Positions 30,186 through 43,269 of a stretch of DNA of 64,000 nucleotides are shown one piece after another. The notes under the pieces were generated by a model. It saw only the letters and a list, made by a program, of their open reading frames with translations. It was not told the DNA's origin and searched no databases. Each line of letters begins with the position of its first letter. The stretch's first letter is position 1. Origin of the DNA: Atherix ibis (lineage: Eukaryota > Arthropoda > Insecta > Diptera > Athericidae); the NCBI GenBank assembly GCA_958298945.1, contig CATQJD010000008.1, positions 1 to 64,000 on the forward strand, in the 5' to 3' direction. Both the position numbers and the translations under genes were made by a program.

Positions 30186-30429
30186 ACCCAACAAACCAAT
30201 TAACCAACAAACCAACAAACCAAGTAACCAACCAACCAACAAACGAACAAACCAACAAGCCAACAAACCAAAAAACGAGTAAAGCAACAAAGCAACAAAC
30301 CAACAAACCAACAAACCAACAAACCAACAAGCCAACAAGCCAACAAACAAACACACAAACAAACTAACAAATCAACAAACCAACAAGCCAACAAACCAAC
30401 AAACCAACAAACCAACAAACCAACAAACC

Positions 30430-32206
30430 AACAAACCAACAAACCAAAAAACTAACACACCAACAAGCCAACAAACCAACAAACCAACAAGCCAACAATC
30501 CAACAAAACAACAAACCAACAAACCAACAAACGAATAAACCAACAAACCAACAAGTCAATAAGCCAACAAACCAACAAACCAACAAACCAACAAACCAAC
30601 AAACCAACAAACAAACAAACCAACAAACCATTAAACCAACAAACCAACAAACCAACAAACCAACAAAACAACAAACCAACAAACCAACAAACGAACAAAT
30701 TAACAAGCCAACAAACCAACAAAGCAACAAACCAACAAACCAACAAACCAACATACCAACAAACCAACAAACGAACTAACCAACAAACCAACAAGCCAAC
30801 AAGCCAACAATCCAACAAACCCACAAACCAACAAACCAATAAACCAACAAACCAATAAACCAACACACAAACAAGCTAACAAGCCAACAAACCAACAAAC
30901 CAACAAACCAACAAACCAACAAACCAACAAGCCAACAAACCCAAAAACGAACAAACCAACAAGCCAACAAACCAATAAGCCAACAAGCCAACAAGCCAAC
31001 AAACCAACAAACCTACAAACGAACAAACCAACAAACCAACAAACCAACAAACGAACAAACCAACAAACCAACAAACCAATAAACCAACAAACCAACAAAC
31101 AAAGTAACCAACCAACCAACAAACGAACAAACCAACAAGCCAACGAACCAAAAAACGAACAAAGCAACAAACCAACAAACCAACAAACCAACAAACCAAC
31201 AAGCCAACAAGCCAACAAACAAACACACAAACAAACTAACAAACCAACAAACCAACAAGCCAACAAACCAACAAACCAACAAACCAACAAACCAACAAAC
31301 CAACAAACCAACAAACCAACAAACCAACAAACGAACAAACCAACAAACCAACAAGCCAATAAGCCAACAAACCAACAAACCAACAAACCAACAAACCAAC
31401 AAACCAACAAGCCAACAAACAAACACACAAACAAACTAACAAACCAACAAACCAACAAGCCAACAAACCAACAAACCAGAAAAACCAACAAACCAACAAA
31501 CCAACAAACCAACAAACCAACAAACCAACAAACCAACAAACCAACAAACCAACAAACCAACAAACAAATAAACCAACAAACAAACAAACCAACAAACCAA
31601 CAAACCAACAAATAAACAAACCAACAAACCAACAAACCAACAAACGAACAAACCAACAAACAAAGAAACCAACAAACCAACAATCCAACAAGACAACAAA
31701 ACAACAAACCAATAAACCAACAAACCAACAAACCAACACACCAACAAGCAAACAAGCCAACAAACCAACAAATTAACAAACCAACAAACCAACAAACCAA
31801 CAAACCAACAAGCCAACAAACCAACAAGCCAACAAACCAAAAAACGAACAAACCAACAAGCCAACAAACCAATAAGCCAACAAGCCAACAAGCCAACAAA
31901 CCAACAAACCTACAAATGAACAAACCAACAAACTAACAAACGAACAAACCAACAAACCAACAAACCAATAAACCAACAAACCAACAAACCAAGTAACCAA
32001 CCAACCAACAAACGAACAAACCAACAAGCCAACAAACCAAAAAACGAACAAAGCAACAAACCAACAAACCAACAAACCAACAAGCCAATAAGCAAACAAA
32101 CAAACACACAAACAAACTAACAAACCAGCAAACCAACAAGCCAACAAACCAACAAACCAACAAACCAACAAACCAACAAACCAACAAACCAACAAACCAA
32201 CAAACC
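30430..32206 (+). repeat. 1.7-kb tandem pair at the right end of domain A, copy 1
   Basis: The copies match at CCAAAAAACTAAC (30,448/32,225, distance 1,777), CCATTAAA (30,628/32,405, 1,777), CCAGAAAAACC (G at 31,479/33,168, 1,689), ATGAAC (31,917/33,590, 1,673) and CTAACAAACCAGC (32,117/33,790, 1,673). Two block deletions in copy 2 (88 and 16 bases) account for the change in distance. AAAGTAACCAACCAACC near 31,100 is the domain A marker. Confidence 0.85.
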
Positions 32207-33888
32207 AACAAACCAACAAACCAAAAAACTAACAAACCAACAAGCCAACAAACCAACAAACCAACAAGCCAACAATCCAACAAAACAACAAACCAACAAA
32301 CCAACAAACGAATAAACCAACAAACCAACAAGTCAATAAGCCAACAAACCAACAAACCAACAAACCAACAAACCAACAAACCAACAAACAAACAAACCAA
32401 CAAACCATTAAACCAACAAACCAACAAACCAACAAACCAACAAAACAACAAACCAACAAACCAACAAACGAACAAATTAACAAGCCAACAAACCAACAAA
32501 GCAACAAACCAACAAACCAACAAACCAACATACCAACAAACCAACAAACGAACTAACCAACAAACCAACAAGCCAACAAGCCAACAATCCAACAAACCCA
32601 CAAACCAACAAACCAATAAACCAACAAACCAATAAACCAACACACAAACAAGCTAACAAGCCAACAAACCAACAAACCAACAAACCAACAAACCAACAAA
32701 CCAACAAGCCAACAAACCCAAAAACGAACAAACCAACAAACCAACAAACCAACAAACGAACAAACCAACAAACCAACAAACCAATAAACCAACAAACCAA
32801 CAAACAAAGTAACCAACCAACCAACAAACGCACAAACCAACAAGCCAACGAACCAAAAAACGAACAAAGCACCAAACCAACAAACCAACAAACCAACAAA
32901 CCAACAAGCCAACAAGCCAACAAACAAACACACAAACAAACTAACAAACCAACAAACCAACAAGCCAACAAACCAACAAACCAACAAACCAACAAACCAA
33001 CAAACGAACAAACCAACAAACCAACAAACGAACAAACCAACAAACCAACAAGCCAATAAGCCAACAAACCAACAAACCAACAAACCAACAAACCAACAAG
33101 CCAACAAACAAACACACAAACAAACTAACAAACCAACAAACCAACAAGCCAACAAACCAACAAACCAGAAAAACCAACAAACCAACAAACCAACAAACCA
33201 ACAAACCAACAAACCAACAAACCAACAAACCAACAAACAAATAAACCAACAAACAAACAAACCAACAAACCAACAAACCAACAAATAAACAAACCAACAA
33301 ACCAACAAACCAACAAACGAACAAACCAACAAACAAAGAAACCAACAAACCAACAATCCAACAAGCCAACAAAACAACAAACCAATAAACCAACAAACCA
33401 ACAAACCAACACACCAACAAGCAAACAAGCCAACAAACCAACAAATTAACAAACCAACAAACCAACAAACCAACAAACCAACAAGCCAACAAACCAACAA
33501 GCCAACAAACCAAAAAACGAACAAACCAACAAGCCAACAAACCAATAAGCCAACAAGCCAACAAGCCAACAAACCAACAAACCTACAAATGAACAAACCA
33601 ACAAACTAACAAACGAACAAACCAACAAACCAACAAACCAATAAACCAACAAACCAACAAACCAAGTAACCAACCAACCAACAAACGAACAAACCAACAA
33701 GCCAACAAACCAAAAAACGAACAAAGCAACAAACCAACAAACCAACAAACCAACAAGCCAATAAGCAAACAAACAAACACACAAACAAACTAACAAACCA
33801 GCAAACCAACAAGCCAACAAACCAACAAACCAACAAACCAACAAACCAACAAACCAACAAACCAACAAACCAACAAACCAACAAACCA
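32207..33888 (+). repeat. 1.7-kb tandem pair at the right end of domain A, copy 2
   Basis: This copy abuts copy 1. It keeps the same marker order, with small point differences such as CCAACAAACGCAC near 32,827 and GCACCAAACC near 32,870. Its right end carries CAAACACACAAACAAAC and CCAGCAAACC (33,798). That word also begins the next duplicated block, so the two duplications overlap and share a breakpoint zone near 33.75-33.89 kb. Confidence 0.82.
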
Positions 33889-35085
33889 ACAAACCAACAA
33901 ACCAACAAACCAACAAACCAAAAAACTAACAAACCAACAAGCCAACAAACCAACAAACCAACAAGCCAACAATCCAACAAAACAACAAACCAACAAACCA
34001 ACAAACGAACAAACCAACAAACCAACAAGCCAATAAGCACACAAACCAACAAACCGACAAACCAACAAACAAACAAACCAACAAACCAACAAAAACAACC
34101 AAACCAACAAACCAACAAACCAACAAACCAACAAACTAACAAAGAAACAAACCAACAAACCAAAAAACCAACAAGCCAACAAGCCAACAAACCAAAAAAC
34201 GAACAAAGCAACAAACCAAAAAACCAACAAGCCAACAAACCAACAAACCAACAAACCAAAAAACCAACAAGCCAACAAACCAACAAACCAACAAACTAAC
34301 AAACCAACAAACCAACAAACCAACAAACCAACAAACCAAAAAACAAACAAACCAACAAACCAACTAACCAACAAACCAACAAGCTAACAAACCAACAAAC
34401 CAACAAACCAAAAAGCCAACAAACCAAAAAACCGACAAACCAACAAACCAACAAACCAACAAACGAACAAACGAACAAACCAACAAACCAACAAACAAAC
34501 AAACCAACAAGCCAACAAGCCAACAAACCAGCAAACCAACAAGCCAACAAACCAACAAACCAACAAGCCAACAAACCAACAAACGAACAAACCAATATAC
34601 CAAAAAACCAACAAACCAACAAACCAACAAACAAACAAACCAACAAAACCAACAAACCAAAAAGCCAACAAACCAACAAACCATCAAACCAGCAAGCCAA
34701 CAAGCCAACAAACCAACAAACCTACAAACCAACAAACGAACAAACCAACAAGCCAGCAAACCAACAAACCAACAAACCAACAAACCAACAAACCAACAAA
34801 CCACCAAACCAACAAACCAAAAAACCAACAAACCAACAAACCAACAAACCAACAAACCAAAAAGCCAACAAACCAACAAACCAACAAACCAAAAAAACCA
34901 ACAAGCCAACAAACCAACAAACCAACAAACCACCAAACGAACAAACCAACAAACCAACAAAGACATAAACCAACAAACCAACAAACCAACAAACCAACAA
35001 ACCAACAAGCGAACAAAACCAACAAGCCAACAAACCAACAAACCAACAAGTCAACAAACCAACAAACCAACAAGCCAACAACCCA
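33745..35085 (+). repeat. 1.44-kb tandem pair across the domain A/B junction, copy 1
   Basis: Matching words are CCAGCAAACC at 33,798/35,259 (1,461), AAAAACAACC at 34,091/35,528 (1,437), the seven-A unit near 34,889/36,343 (1,454), GACATAAA/GACACAAA at 34,962/36,416 (1,454) and AAGTCAAC at about 35,048/36,502 (1,454). The left end is domain A-like (CAAACACACAAACAAAC). From 34.09 kb on it carries domain B words. The transition between the two satellite types therefore sits inside this duplicated unit. Confidence 0.83.
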
Positions 35086-35204
35086 ACAAACCAACAAACC
35101 AACAAACCAACAAACCAACAAACCAACAAACCAACAAACCAACAAACCAACAAACCAAAAAACTAACAAACCAACAAGCCAACAAACCAACAAACCAACA
35201 AACC

Positions 35205-36535
35205 AACAAACCAACAAGCCAATAAGCAAACAAACAAACACACAAACAAACTAACAAACCAGCAAACCAACAAGCCAACAAACCAACAAACCAACAAACC
35301 AACAAACCAACAAACCAACAAACCAACAAACCAACAAACCAACAAACCAACAAACCAAAAAACTAACAAACCAACAAGCCAACAATCCAACAAACCAACA
35401 AGCCAACAATCCAACAAAACAACAAACCAACAAACCAACAAACGAACAAACCAACAAACCAACAAGCCAATAAGCACACAAACCAACAAACCGACAAACC
35501 AACAAACAAACAAACCAACAAACCAACAAAAACAACCAAACCAACAAACCAACAAACCAACAAACCAACAAACTAACAAAGAAACAAACCAACAAACCAA
35601 AAAACCAACAAGCCAACAAGCCAACAAACCAAAAAACGAACAAAGCAACAAACCAAAAAACCAATAAGCCAACAAACCAACAAACCAACAAACCAAAAAA
35701 CCAACAAGCCAACAAACCAACAAACCAACAAACTAACAAACCAACAAACCAACAAACCAACAAACCAACAAACCAACAAACAAACAAACCAACAAACCAA
35801 CTAACCAACAAACCAACAAGCTAACAAACCAACAAACCAACAAACCAAAAAGCCAACAAACCAAAAAACCCACAAACCAACAAACCAACAAACCAACAAA
35901 CGAACAAACGAACAAACGAACAAACCAACAAACCAACAAACAAACAAACCAACAAGCCAACAAGCCAACAAACCAGCAAACCAACAAGCCAACAAACCAA
36001 CGAACCAACAAACCAACAAGCCAACAAACCAACAAACGAACAAACCAATATACCAAAAAACCTAACAAACCAACAAACCAACAAACAAACAAACCAACAA
36101 AACCAACAAACCAAAAAGCCAACAAACCAACAAACCATCAAACCAGCAAGCCAACAAGCCAACAAACCAACAAACCTACAAACCAACAAACGAACAAACC
36201 AACAAGCCAGCAAACCAACAAACCAACAAACCAACAAACCAACAAACCAACAAACCACCAAACCAACAAACCAACAAACCAACAAACCAACAAACCAACA
36301 AACCAACAAACCAAAAAGCCAACAAACCAACAAACCAACAAACCAAAAAAACCAACAAGCTAACAAACCAACAAACCAACAAACCACCAAACGAACAAAC
36401 CAACAAACCAACAAAGACACAAACCAACAAACCAACAAACCAACAAACCAACAAACCAACAAGCGAACAAAACCAACAAGCCAACAAACCAACAAACCAA
36501 CAAGTCAACAAACCAACAAACCAACAAGCCAACAA
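35205..36535 (+). repeat. 1.44-kb tandem pair across the domain A/B junction, copy 2
   Basis: This is the second copy, separated from the first by about 120 bases of ordinary octamers. It has 24 fewer bases than copy 1 between its left marker and AAAAACAACC and 17 more after it. It has the first GACACAAA in its final form (36,416), where copy 1 has GACATAAA. Confidence 0.8.
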
Positions 36536-36689
36536 GCCAACAAACCAAGAAACCAACAAACCAACAAACGAACAAACCAACAAACCAACAAACGAACAAA
36601 CCAACAAACCAACAAACCAACAAACCAACAAACCAACAAACCAATAAACCAAGTAACCAACAAACCAACAAACGAACAAACCAACAAGC

Positions 36690-38157
36690 CAACAAACCAA
36701 TAAGCCAACAAGCCAACAAACCAATAAACCAATTAACCAACAAACCAACAAACCAACAAACCAACAAACCAACAAACCAAAAAACTAACAAACCAACAAG
36801 CCAACAAACCAACAAACCAACAAGCCAACAATCCAACAAAACAACAAACCAACAAACCAACAAACGAACAAACCAACAAACCAACAAGCCAATAAGCCAA
36901 CAACCCAACAAACCGATAAACCAACAAACCAACAAACCAACAAAAACAACCAAACCAACAAACCAACAAACCAACAAACCAACAAACCAACAAACCAACA
37001 AAGAAACAAACCAACAAACCAAAAAACCAACAAGCCAACAAACCAACAAACCAACAAACCAACAAACTAACAAACCAACAAACCAACAAACCAACAAACC
37101 AACAAACCAACAAACAAACAAACCAACAAACCAACTAATCAACAAACAAACAAGCTAACAAACCAACAAACCAACAAACCAAAAAGCCAACAAACCAAAA
37201 AACCAACAAACCAACAAACCAACAAACCAACAAACGAACAAACGAACAAACCAAAAAACCAACAAACCAACAAACGAACAAACCAACAAGCCAACAAGCC
37301 AACAAACCAGCAAGCCAACAAACCAACAAACCAACAAGCCAACAAACCAACAAACGAACAAACCAATATACCAACAAACCAACAAACCAACAAACCAACA
37401 AACAAACAAACCAACAAAACCAACAAACCAAAAAGCCAACAAACCAACAAACCAACAAACCAGCAAGCCAACAAGCCAACAAACCAACAAACCTACAAAC
37501 CAGCAAACGAACAAACCAACGAGCCAGCAAACCAACAAACCAACAAACCAACAAACCAACAAACCAACAAACTAACAAACCAACAACCCAACAAACCAAC
37601 AAACCAACAAAGACACAAACCAACAAACCAACAAACTAACAAACCAACAAACCAACAAGCGAACAAAACCAACAAGCCAACAAACCAACAAACCAACAAG
37701 TCAACAAACCAACAAACCAACAAGCCAACAAGCCAACAAACCAACAAACCAACAAACCAACAAACGAACAAACCAACAAACCAACAAACGAACAAACCAA
37801 CAAACCAACAAACGAACAAACCAATAAACCAACAAACCAATAAACCAAGTAACCAACAAACCAACAAACGAACAAACCAACAAGCCAACAAACCAAAAAA
37901 TGAACAAATAAACAAACCAACAAACCAACAAACCAACAAACCAACAAACCAACAAGCCAACAAACAAACACACAAACAAACTAACAAACCAACAAACCAA
38001 CAAGCCAACAAACCAACAAACCAACAAACCAACAAATCAACAAACCAACAAACCAACAAACCAACGAACCAACAAACCAACAAACCAACAAACCAACAAA
38101 CCAACAAACCAACAAACCAACAAACTACAAACCAACAAACCAAAAAACCAACAAACC
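36690..38157 (+). repeat. Module B1, first copy (repeated 4,165 bp downstream)
   Basis: The block is repeated at 40,855-42,322 with a constant distance of 4,165. Matching words are CCAATAAGCC at 36,697/40,862, CCAATTAACC near 36,728/40,893, AAAAACAACC at 36,942/41,107, AAGCTAAC at 37,152/41,317, CCTACAAACC at 37,492/41,657 and AAACTACAAACC near 38,122/42,287. I saw only a few base differences over about 1.47 kb and no length change, which makes this the cleanest long-distance duplication in the window. Confidence 0.88.
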
Positions 38158-38860
38158 AACAAAACCAACAAACCAAAAAGCCAACAAACCAACAAACCAA
38201 CAAACCAGCAAGCCAACAAGCCAACAAACCAACAAACCTACAAACCAACAAACGAACAAACCAACGAGCCAGCAAACCAACAAACCAACAAACCAACAAA
38301 CCAACAAACCAACAAACCAACAAACTAACAAACCAACAACCCAACAAACCAACAAACCAACAAAGACACAAACCAACAAACCAACAAACTAACAAACCAA
38401 CAAACCAACAAGCGAACAAAACCAACAAGCCAACAAACCAACAAACCAACAAGTCAACAAACCAACAAACCAACAAGCCAACAAGCCAACAAACCAACAA
38501 ACCAACAAACCAACAAACGAACAAACCAACAAACCAACAAACGAACAAACCAACAAACCAACAAACGAACAAACCAATAAACCAACAAACCAATAAACCA
38601 AGTAACCAACAAACCAACAAACGAACAAACCAACAAGCCAACAAACCAAAAAACGAACAAATAAACAAACCAACAAACCAACAAACCAACAAACCAACAA
38701 ACCAACAAGCCAACAAACAAACACACAAACAAACTAACAAACCAACAAACCAACAAGCCAACAAACCAACAAACCAACAAACCAACAAATCAACAAACCA
38801 ACAAACCAACAAACCAACGAACCAACAAACCAACAAACCAACAAACCAACAAACCAACAA
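37430..38860 (+). repeat. Tandem duplication with a 745-753-bp period
   Basis: CCAGCAAGCC is at 37,460 and 38,205 (745), CCTACAAACC at 37,492 and 38,237 (745), and CCAACGAGCC near 37,516 and 38,261 (745). After one octamer is gained, CTAACAAACC before CAACCC is at 37,572 and 38,325 (753), AAATCAAC near 38,036 and 38,789 (753), and CCAACGAACC at 38,061 and 38,814 (753). The corresponding duplication is absent from the otherwise matching block at 40.9-42.3 kb, so it arose after that module was copied or was lost there. Confidence 0.86.
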
Positions 38861-39004
38861 ACGAACAAACCAACAAACCAACAAACGAACAAACCAACAA
38901 ACCAACAAACGAACAAACCAATAAACCAACAAACCAATAAACCAAGTAACCAACAAACCAACAAACGAACAAACCAACAAGCCAACAAACCAAAAAACGA
39001 ACAA

Positions 39005-39885
39005 ACCAACAAACCAGCAATCCAACAAAACAACAAACCAACAAACCAACAAACCAACAATCCAATAAGCCAACAAACCAACAAACCAACAACCAACAAA
39101 CCCACAAACCAACAAACAAAACAACCAACAAACCAACAGGTCAACAAACCAACAAACCAACAAACAAAAAAACGAACAAACCAACAAACCAACAAAACAA
39201 AAAGCTAACAAACGAACAAACCAACAAGCCAACAAACCAACAAACCAACAAACCATCAAATCAACAAACCAACAAACCAACAAACCAACAAATTAACAAA
39301 CCAACAAACCAAAAAACCAACAAGCCAACAAACCAACAAACCAACAAACCAACAAACCAACAAACCAACAAACCAACAAACCAACAAAGAAACAAACCAA
39401 CAAACCAACAAACCAACAAACCAACAAACCAACAAACCAACAAACCAACAAACCAACAAACCAACAAACCAACAACCCAACAAACTAAAAAACCAACAAA
39501 CCAACAAGCCAACAAACCAACAAACGAACAAGCCAACAATCCAACAAAACAACAAACCAACAAACCAACAAACGAAGAAACCAACAAACCAACTAGCCAA
39601 TAAGCCAACAAACCAACAAACCAACAAACCAACAAAGTAATAAACCAACAAACCAAACAACCAACAAACCAACAAGCCAACAAACCAACATACCAAAAAA
39701 CGAACGAACCAACAAACCAACAAACCAACAAACCAACAAAACAAAAAGCCAACAAACGAATAAACCAACAAGCCAACAAACCAACACACCAACAAACCAA
39801 CAAACCAACAAACCAACAAACCAACAAACAAACAAACCAAATAACGAACAAAGCAACAAACCAACAAACCAACAAACTAAAAAAC
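39005..39885 (+). repeat. Module B2 (AGGTC / CTAGCC), first copy
   Basis: The module runs from CCAGCAATCC (39,014) through AACAGGTCAAC (39,139) and CGAAGAAACC to CTAGCC (39,593), and ends at ACTAAAAAACC (39,877). It recurs at 42,336-43,240 (distances 3,331, 3,331, 3,347 and 3,355) and at about 54,287-55,175, with partial copies around 47.45-49.1 kb. It holds the words CATACCAAAAAACGAACG and CGAATAAACCAACAAGCC. Confidence 0.83.
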
Positions 39886-40850
39886 CAACAAACCAAAAAA
39901 CGAACAAAGCAAAAACCAACAAACCAACAAACCAACAAACCAACAAGCCAACAAGCCAACAAACAAATACACCAACAAACTAACAAACCAACAAGCCAAC
40001 AAACCAACAAACCAACAAACCAACAAACCAACAAACCAACAAATCAACAAACCAACAAACCAACAAACCAACAAACCAAAAAACCAATAAACCAACAAGC
40101 CAACAAACCAACAAACCAACAAGCCAATAAGCCAACAAACCAACAAACCAACAAACCAACAAACCAAACAACCAACAAACCAACAAACCAACAAGCCAAC
40201 AAACCACCAAACCAACAAGCCAACAATCCAACAAAACAACAAACCAACAAACCAACAAACGAACAAACCAACAAACCAACAAGCCAACAAACCAACAAGC
40301 CAACAAGCCAACAAACCAGCAAACCAACAAGCCAACAAACCAACAAACCAACAAGCCAACAAACCAACAAACGAACAAACCAATATACCAACAAACCAAC
40401 AAACCAACAAACCAACAAACAAACAAACCAACAAAACCAACAAACCAAAAAGCCAACAAACCAACAAACCAGCAAACCAGCAAGCCAACAAGCCAACAAA
40501 CCAACAAACCTACAAAACAACAAACGAACAAACCAACAAGCCAGCAAACCAACAAACCAACAAACCAACAAACCAACAAACCAACAAACCACCAAACCTA
40601 CAAACCAACAAACCAACAAACCAACAAACCAACAAACCAACAAACCAACAAACCACCAAACGAACAAACCAACAAACCAACAAAGACACAAACCAACAAA
40701 CCAACAAACCAACAAAACAACAAACGAACAAACCAACAAGCCAGCAAACCAACAAACCAACATACCAACAAACCAACAAACCAACAAACCAACAAGCGAA
40801 CAAAACCAGCAAGCCAACAAGCCAACAAACCAACAAACCTACAAAACAAC
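39886..40850 (+). repeat. Partial copy of the composite B3 module
   Basis: GCAAAAACC (39,909), CCAATATACC near 40,381 and two CCTACAAAACAAC words at 40,510 and 40,839 (spacing 329) occur in the order seen in the full composite at 44.4-45.3 kb (two words at 45,011 and 45,340, spacing 329). The distance is about 4,501. The GTAACCGAC word that precedes GCAAAAACC elsewhere is missing here. Confidence 0.72.
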
Positions 40851-40854
40851 AAAC

Positions 40855-42322
40855 GAACAAACCAATAAGCCAACAAGCCAACAAACCAATAAACCAATTA
40901 ACCAACAAACCAACAAACCAACAAACCAACAAACCAACAAACCAAAAAACTAACAAACCAACAAGCCAACAAACCAACAAACCAACAAGCCAACAATCCA
41001 ACAAAACAACAAACCAACAAACCAACAAACGAACAAACCAACAAACCAACAAGCCAATAAGCCAACAACCCAACAAACCGATAAACCAACAAACCAACAA
41101 ACCAACAAAAACAACCAAACCAACAAACCAACAAACCAACAAACCAACAAACCAACAAACCAACAAAGAAACAAACCAACAAACCAAAAAACCAACAAGC
41201 CAACAAACCAACAAACCAACAAACCAACAAACTAACAAACCAACAAACCAACAAACCAACAAACCAACAAACCAACAAACAAACAAACCAACAAACCAAC
41301 TAACCAACAAACAAACAAGCTAACAAACCAACAAACCAACAAACCAAAAAGCCAACAAACCAAAAAACCAACAAACCAACAAACCAACAAACCAACAAAC
41401 GAACAAACGAACAAACCAACAAACCAACAAACCAACAAACGAACAAACCAACAAGCCAACAAGCCAACAAACCAGCAAGCCAACAAACCAACAAACCAAC
41501 AAGCCAACAAACCAACAAACGAACAAACCAATATACCAACAAACCAACAAACCAACAAACCAACAAACAAACAAACCAACAAAACCAACAAACCAAAAAG
41601 CCAACAAACCAACAAACCAACAAACCAGCAAGCCAACAAGCCAACAAACCAACAAACCTACAAACCAACAAACGAACAAACCAACGAGCCAGCAAACCAA
41701 CAAACCAACAAACCAACAAACCAACAAACCAACAAACTAACAAACCAACAACCCAACAAACCAACAAACCAACAAAGACACAAACCAACAAACCAACAAA
41801 CTAACAAACCAACAAACCAACAAGCGAACAAAACCAACAAGCCAACAAACCAAAAAACCAACAAGTCAACAAACCAACAAACCAACAAGCCAACAAGCCA
41901 ACAAACCAACAAACCAACAAACCAACAAACGAACAAACCAACAAACCAACAAACGAACAAACCAACAAACCAACAAACGAACAAACCAATAAACCAACAA
42001 ACCAATAAACCAAGTAACCAACAAACCAACAAACGAACAAACCAACAAGCCAACAAACCAAAAAACGAACAAATAAACAAACCAACAAACCAACAAACCA
42101 ACAAACCAACAAACCAACAAGCCAACAAACAAACACACAAACAAACTAACAAACCAACAAACCAACAAGCCAACAAACCAACAAACCAACAAACCAACAA
42201 ATCAACAAACCAACAAACCAACAAACCAACGAACCAACAAACCAACAAACCAACAAACCAACAAACCAACAAACCAACAAACCAACAAACTACAAACCAA
42301 CAAACCAAAAAACCAACAAACC
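40855..42322 (+). repeat. Module B1, second copy
   Basis: This is the partner of 36,690-38,157. Differences seen are CCAAAAAACC in place of CCAACAAACC before AAGTCAAC near 41,855, CGAACAAATAAAC in place of TGAACAAATAAAC near 42,065, and CCAACAAA in place of CCAAAAAA near 41,416. A shorter, more diverged version of the same module is found at about 46,300-47,400. Confidence 0.87.
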
Positions 42323-42335
42323 AACAAGCCAACAA

Positions 42336-43240
42336 ACCAACAAACCAGCAATCCAACAAAACAACAAACCAACAAACCAACAAACCAACAATCCAATAAG
42401 CCAACAAACCAACAAACCAACAACCAACAAACCCACAAACCAACAAACAAAACAACCAACAAACCAACAGGTCAACAAACCAACAAACCAACAAACAAAA
42501 AAACGAACAAACCAACAAACCAACAAACCAACAAAACAAAAAGCTAACAAACGAACAAACCAACAAGCCAACAAACCAACAAACCAACAAACCAGCAAAT
42601 CAACAAACCAACAAACCAACAAACCAACAAACCAACAAACCAACAAACCAAAAAACCAACAAGCCAACAAACCAACAAACCAACAAACCAACAAACCAAC
42701 AAACCAACAAACCAACAAACCAACAAACCAACAAAGAAACAAACCAACAAACCAACAAACCAACACACCAACAAACCAACAAACCAACAAACCAACAAAC
42801 CAACAAACCAACAAACCAACAACCCAACAAACCAAAAAACCAACAAACCAACAAGCCAACAAACCAACAAACCAACAAGCCAACAATCCAACAAAACAAC
42901 AAACCAACAAACCAACAAACGAAGAAACCAACAAACCAACTAGCCAATAAGCCAACAAACCAACAAACCAACAAACCAACAAAGTAATAAACCAACAAAC
43001 CAAACAACCAACAAACCAACAAACCAACAAGCCAACAAACCAACATACCAAAAAACGAACGAACCAACAAACCAACAAACCAACAAACCAACAAAACAAA
43101 AAGCCAACAAACGAATAAACCAACAAGCCAACAAACCAACACACCAACAAACCAACAAACCAACCAACCAACAAACCAACAAACAAACAAACCAAATAAC
43201 GAACAAAGCAACAAACCAACAAACCAACAAACTAAAAAAC
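42336..43240 (+). repeat. Module B2, second copy
   Basis: CCAGCAATCC is at 42,345, AGGTC at 42,470 (GG), CTAGCC at 42,940 and ACTAAAAAACC at 43,232. It directly follows module B1 (second copy), with which it shares the last few octamers. A second CTAGCC 584 bases later (43,524) begins the composite B3 block. Confidence 0.83.
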
Positions 43241-43269
43241 CAACAAGCCAACAAGCCAACAAACAAACA

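Larger units (their letters stand above)
1..33900 (+). repeat. Domain A: satellite organised in 2.5-2.8 kb higher-order repeats
   Basis: This part is defined by marker words that recur here and that I did not find further right. They are GCAATAAA after CGAACAAA (first near 655, last near 29,572), AAGTAACCAACCAACC (first near 3,769, last near 33,664), GAGTAAAG (ten sites, 7,497 to 30,277) and CCATTAAA after the CAAACAAA block (1,313 to 32,405). The word CAAACACACAAACAAAC is frequent throughout and also occurs, less often, in domain B. Recurrence distances of the markers are mostly 2.5-2.84 kb. The right limit is placed where domain B markers first appear (about 34.09 kb). Confidence 0.85.
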
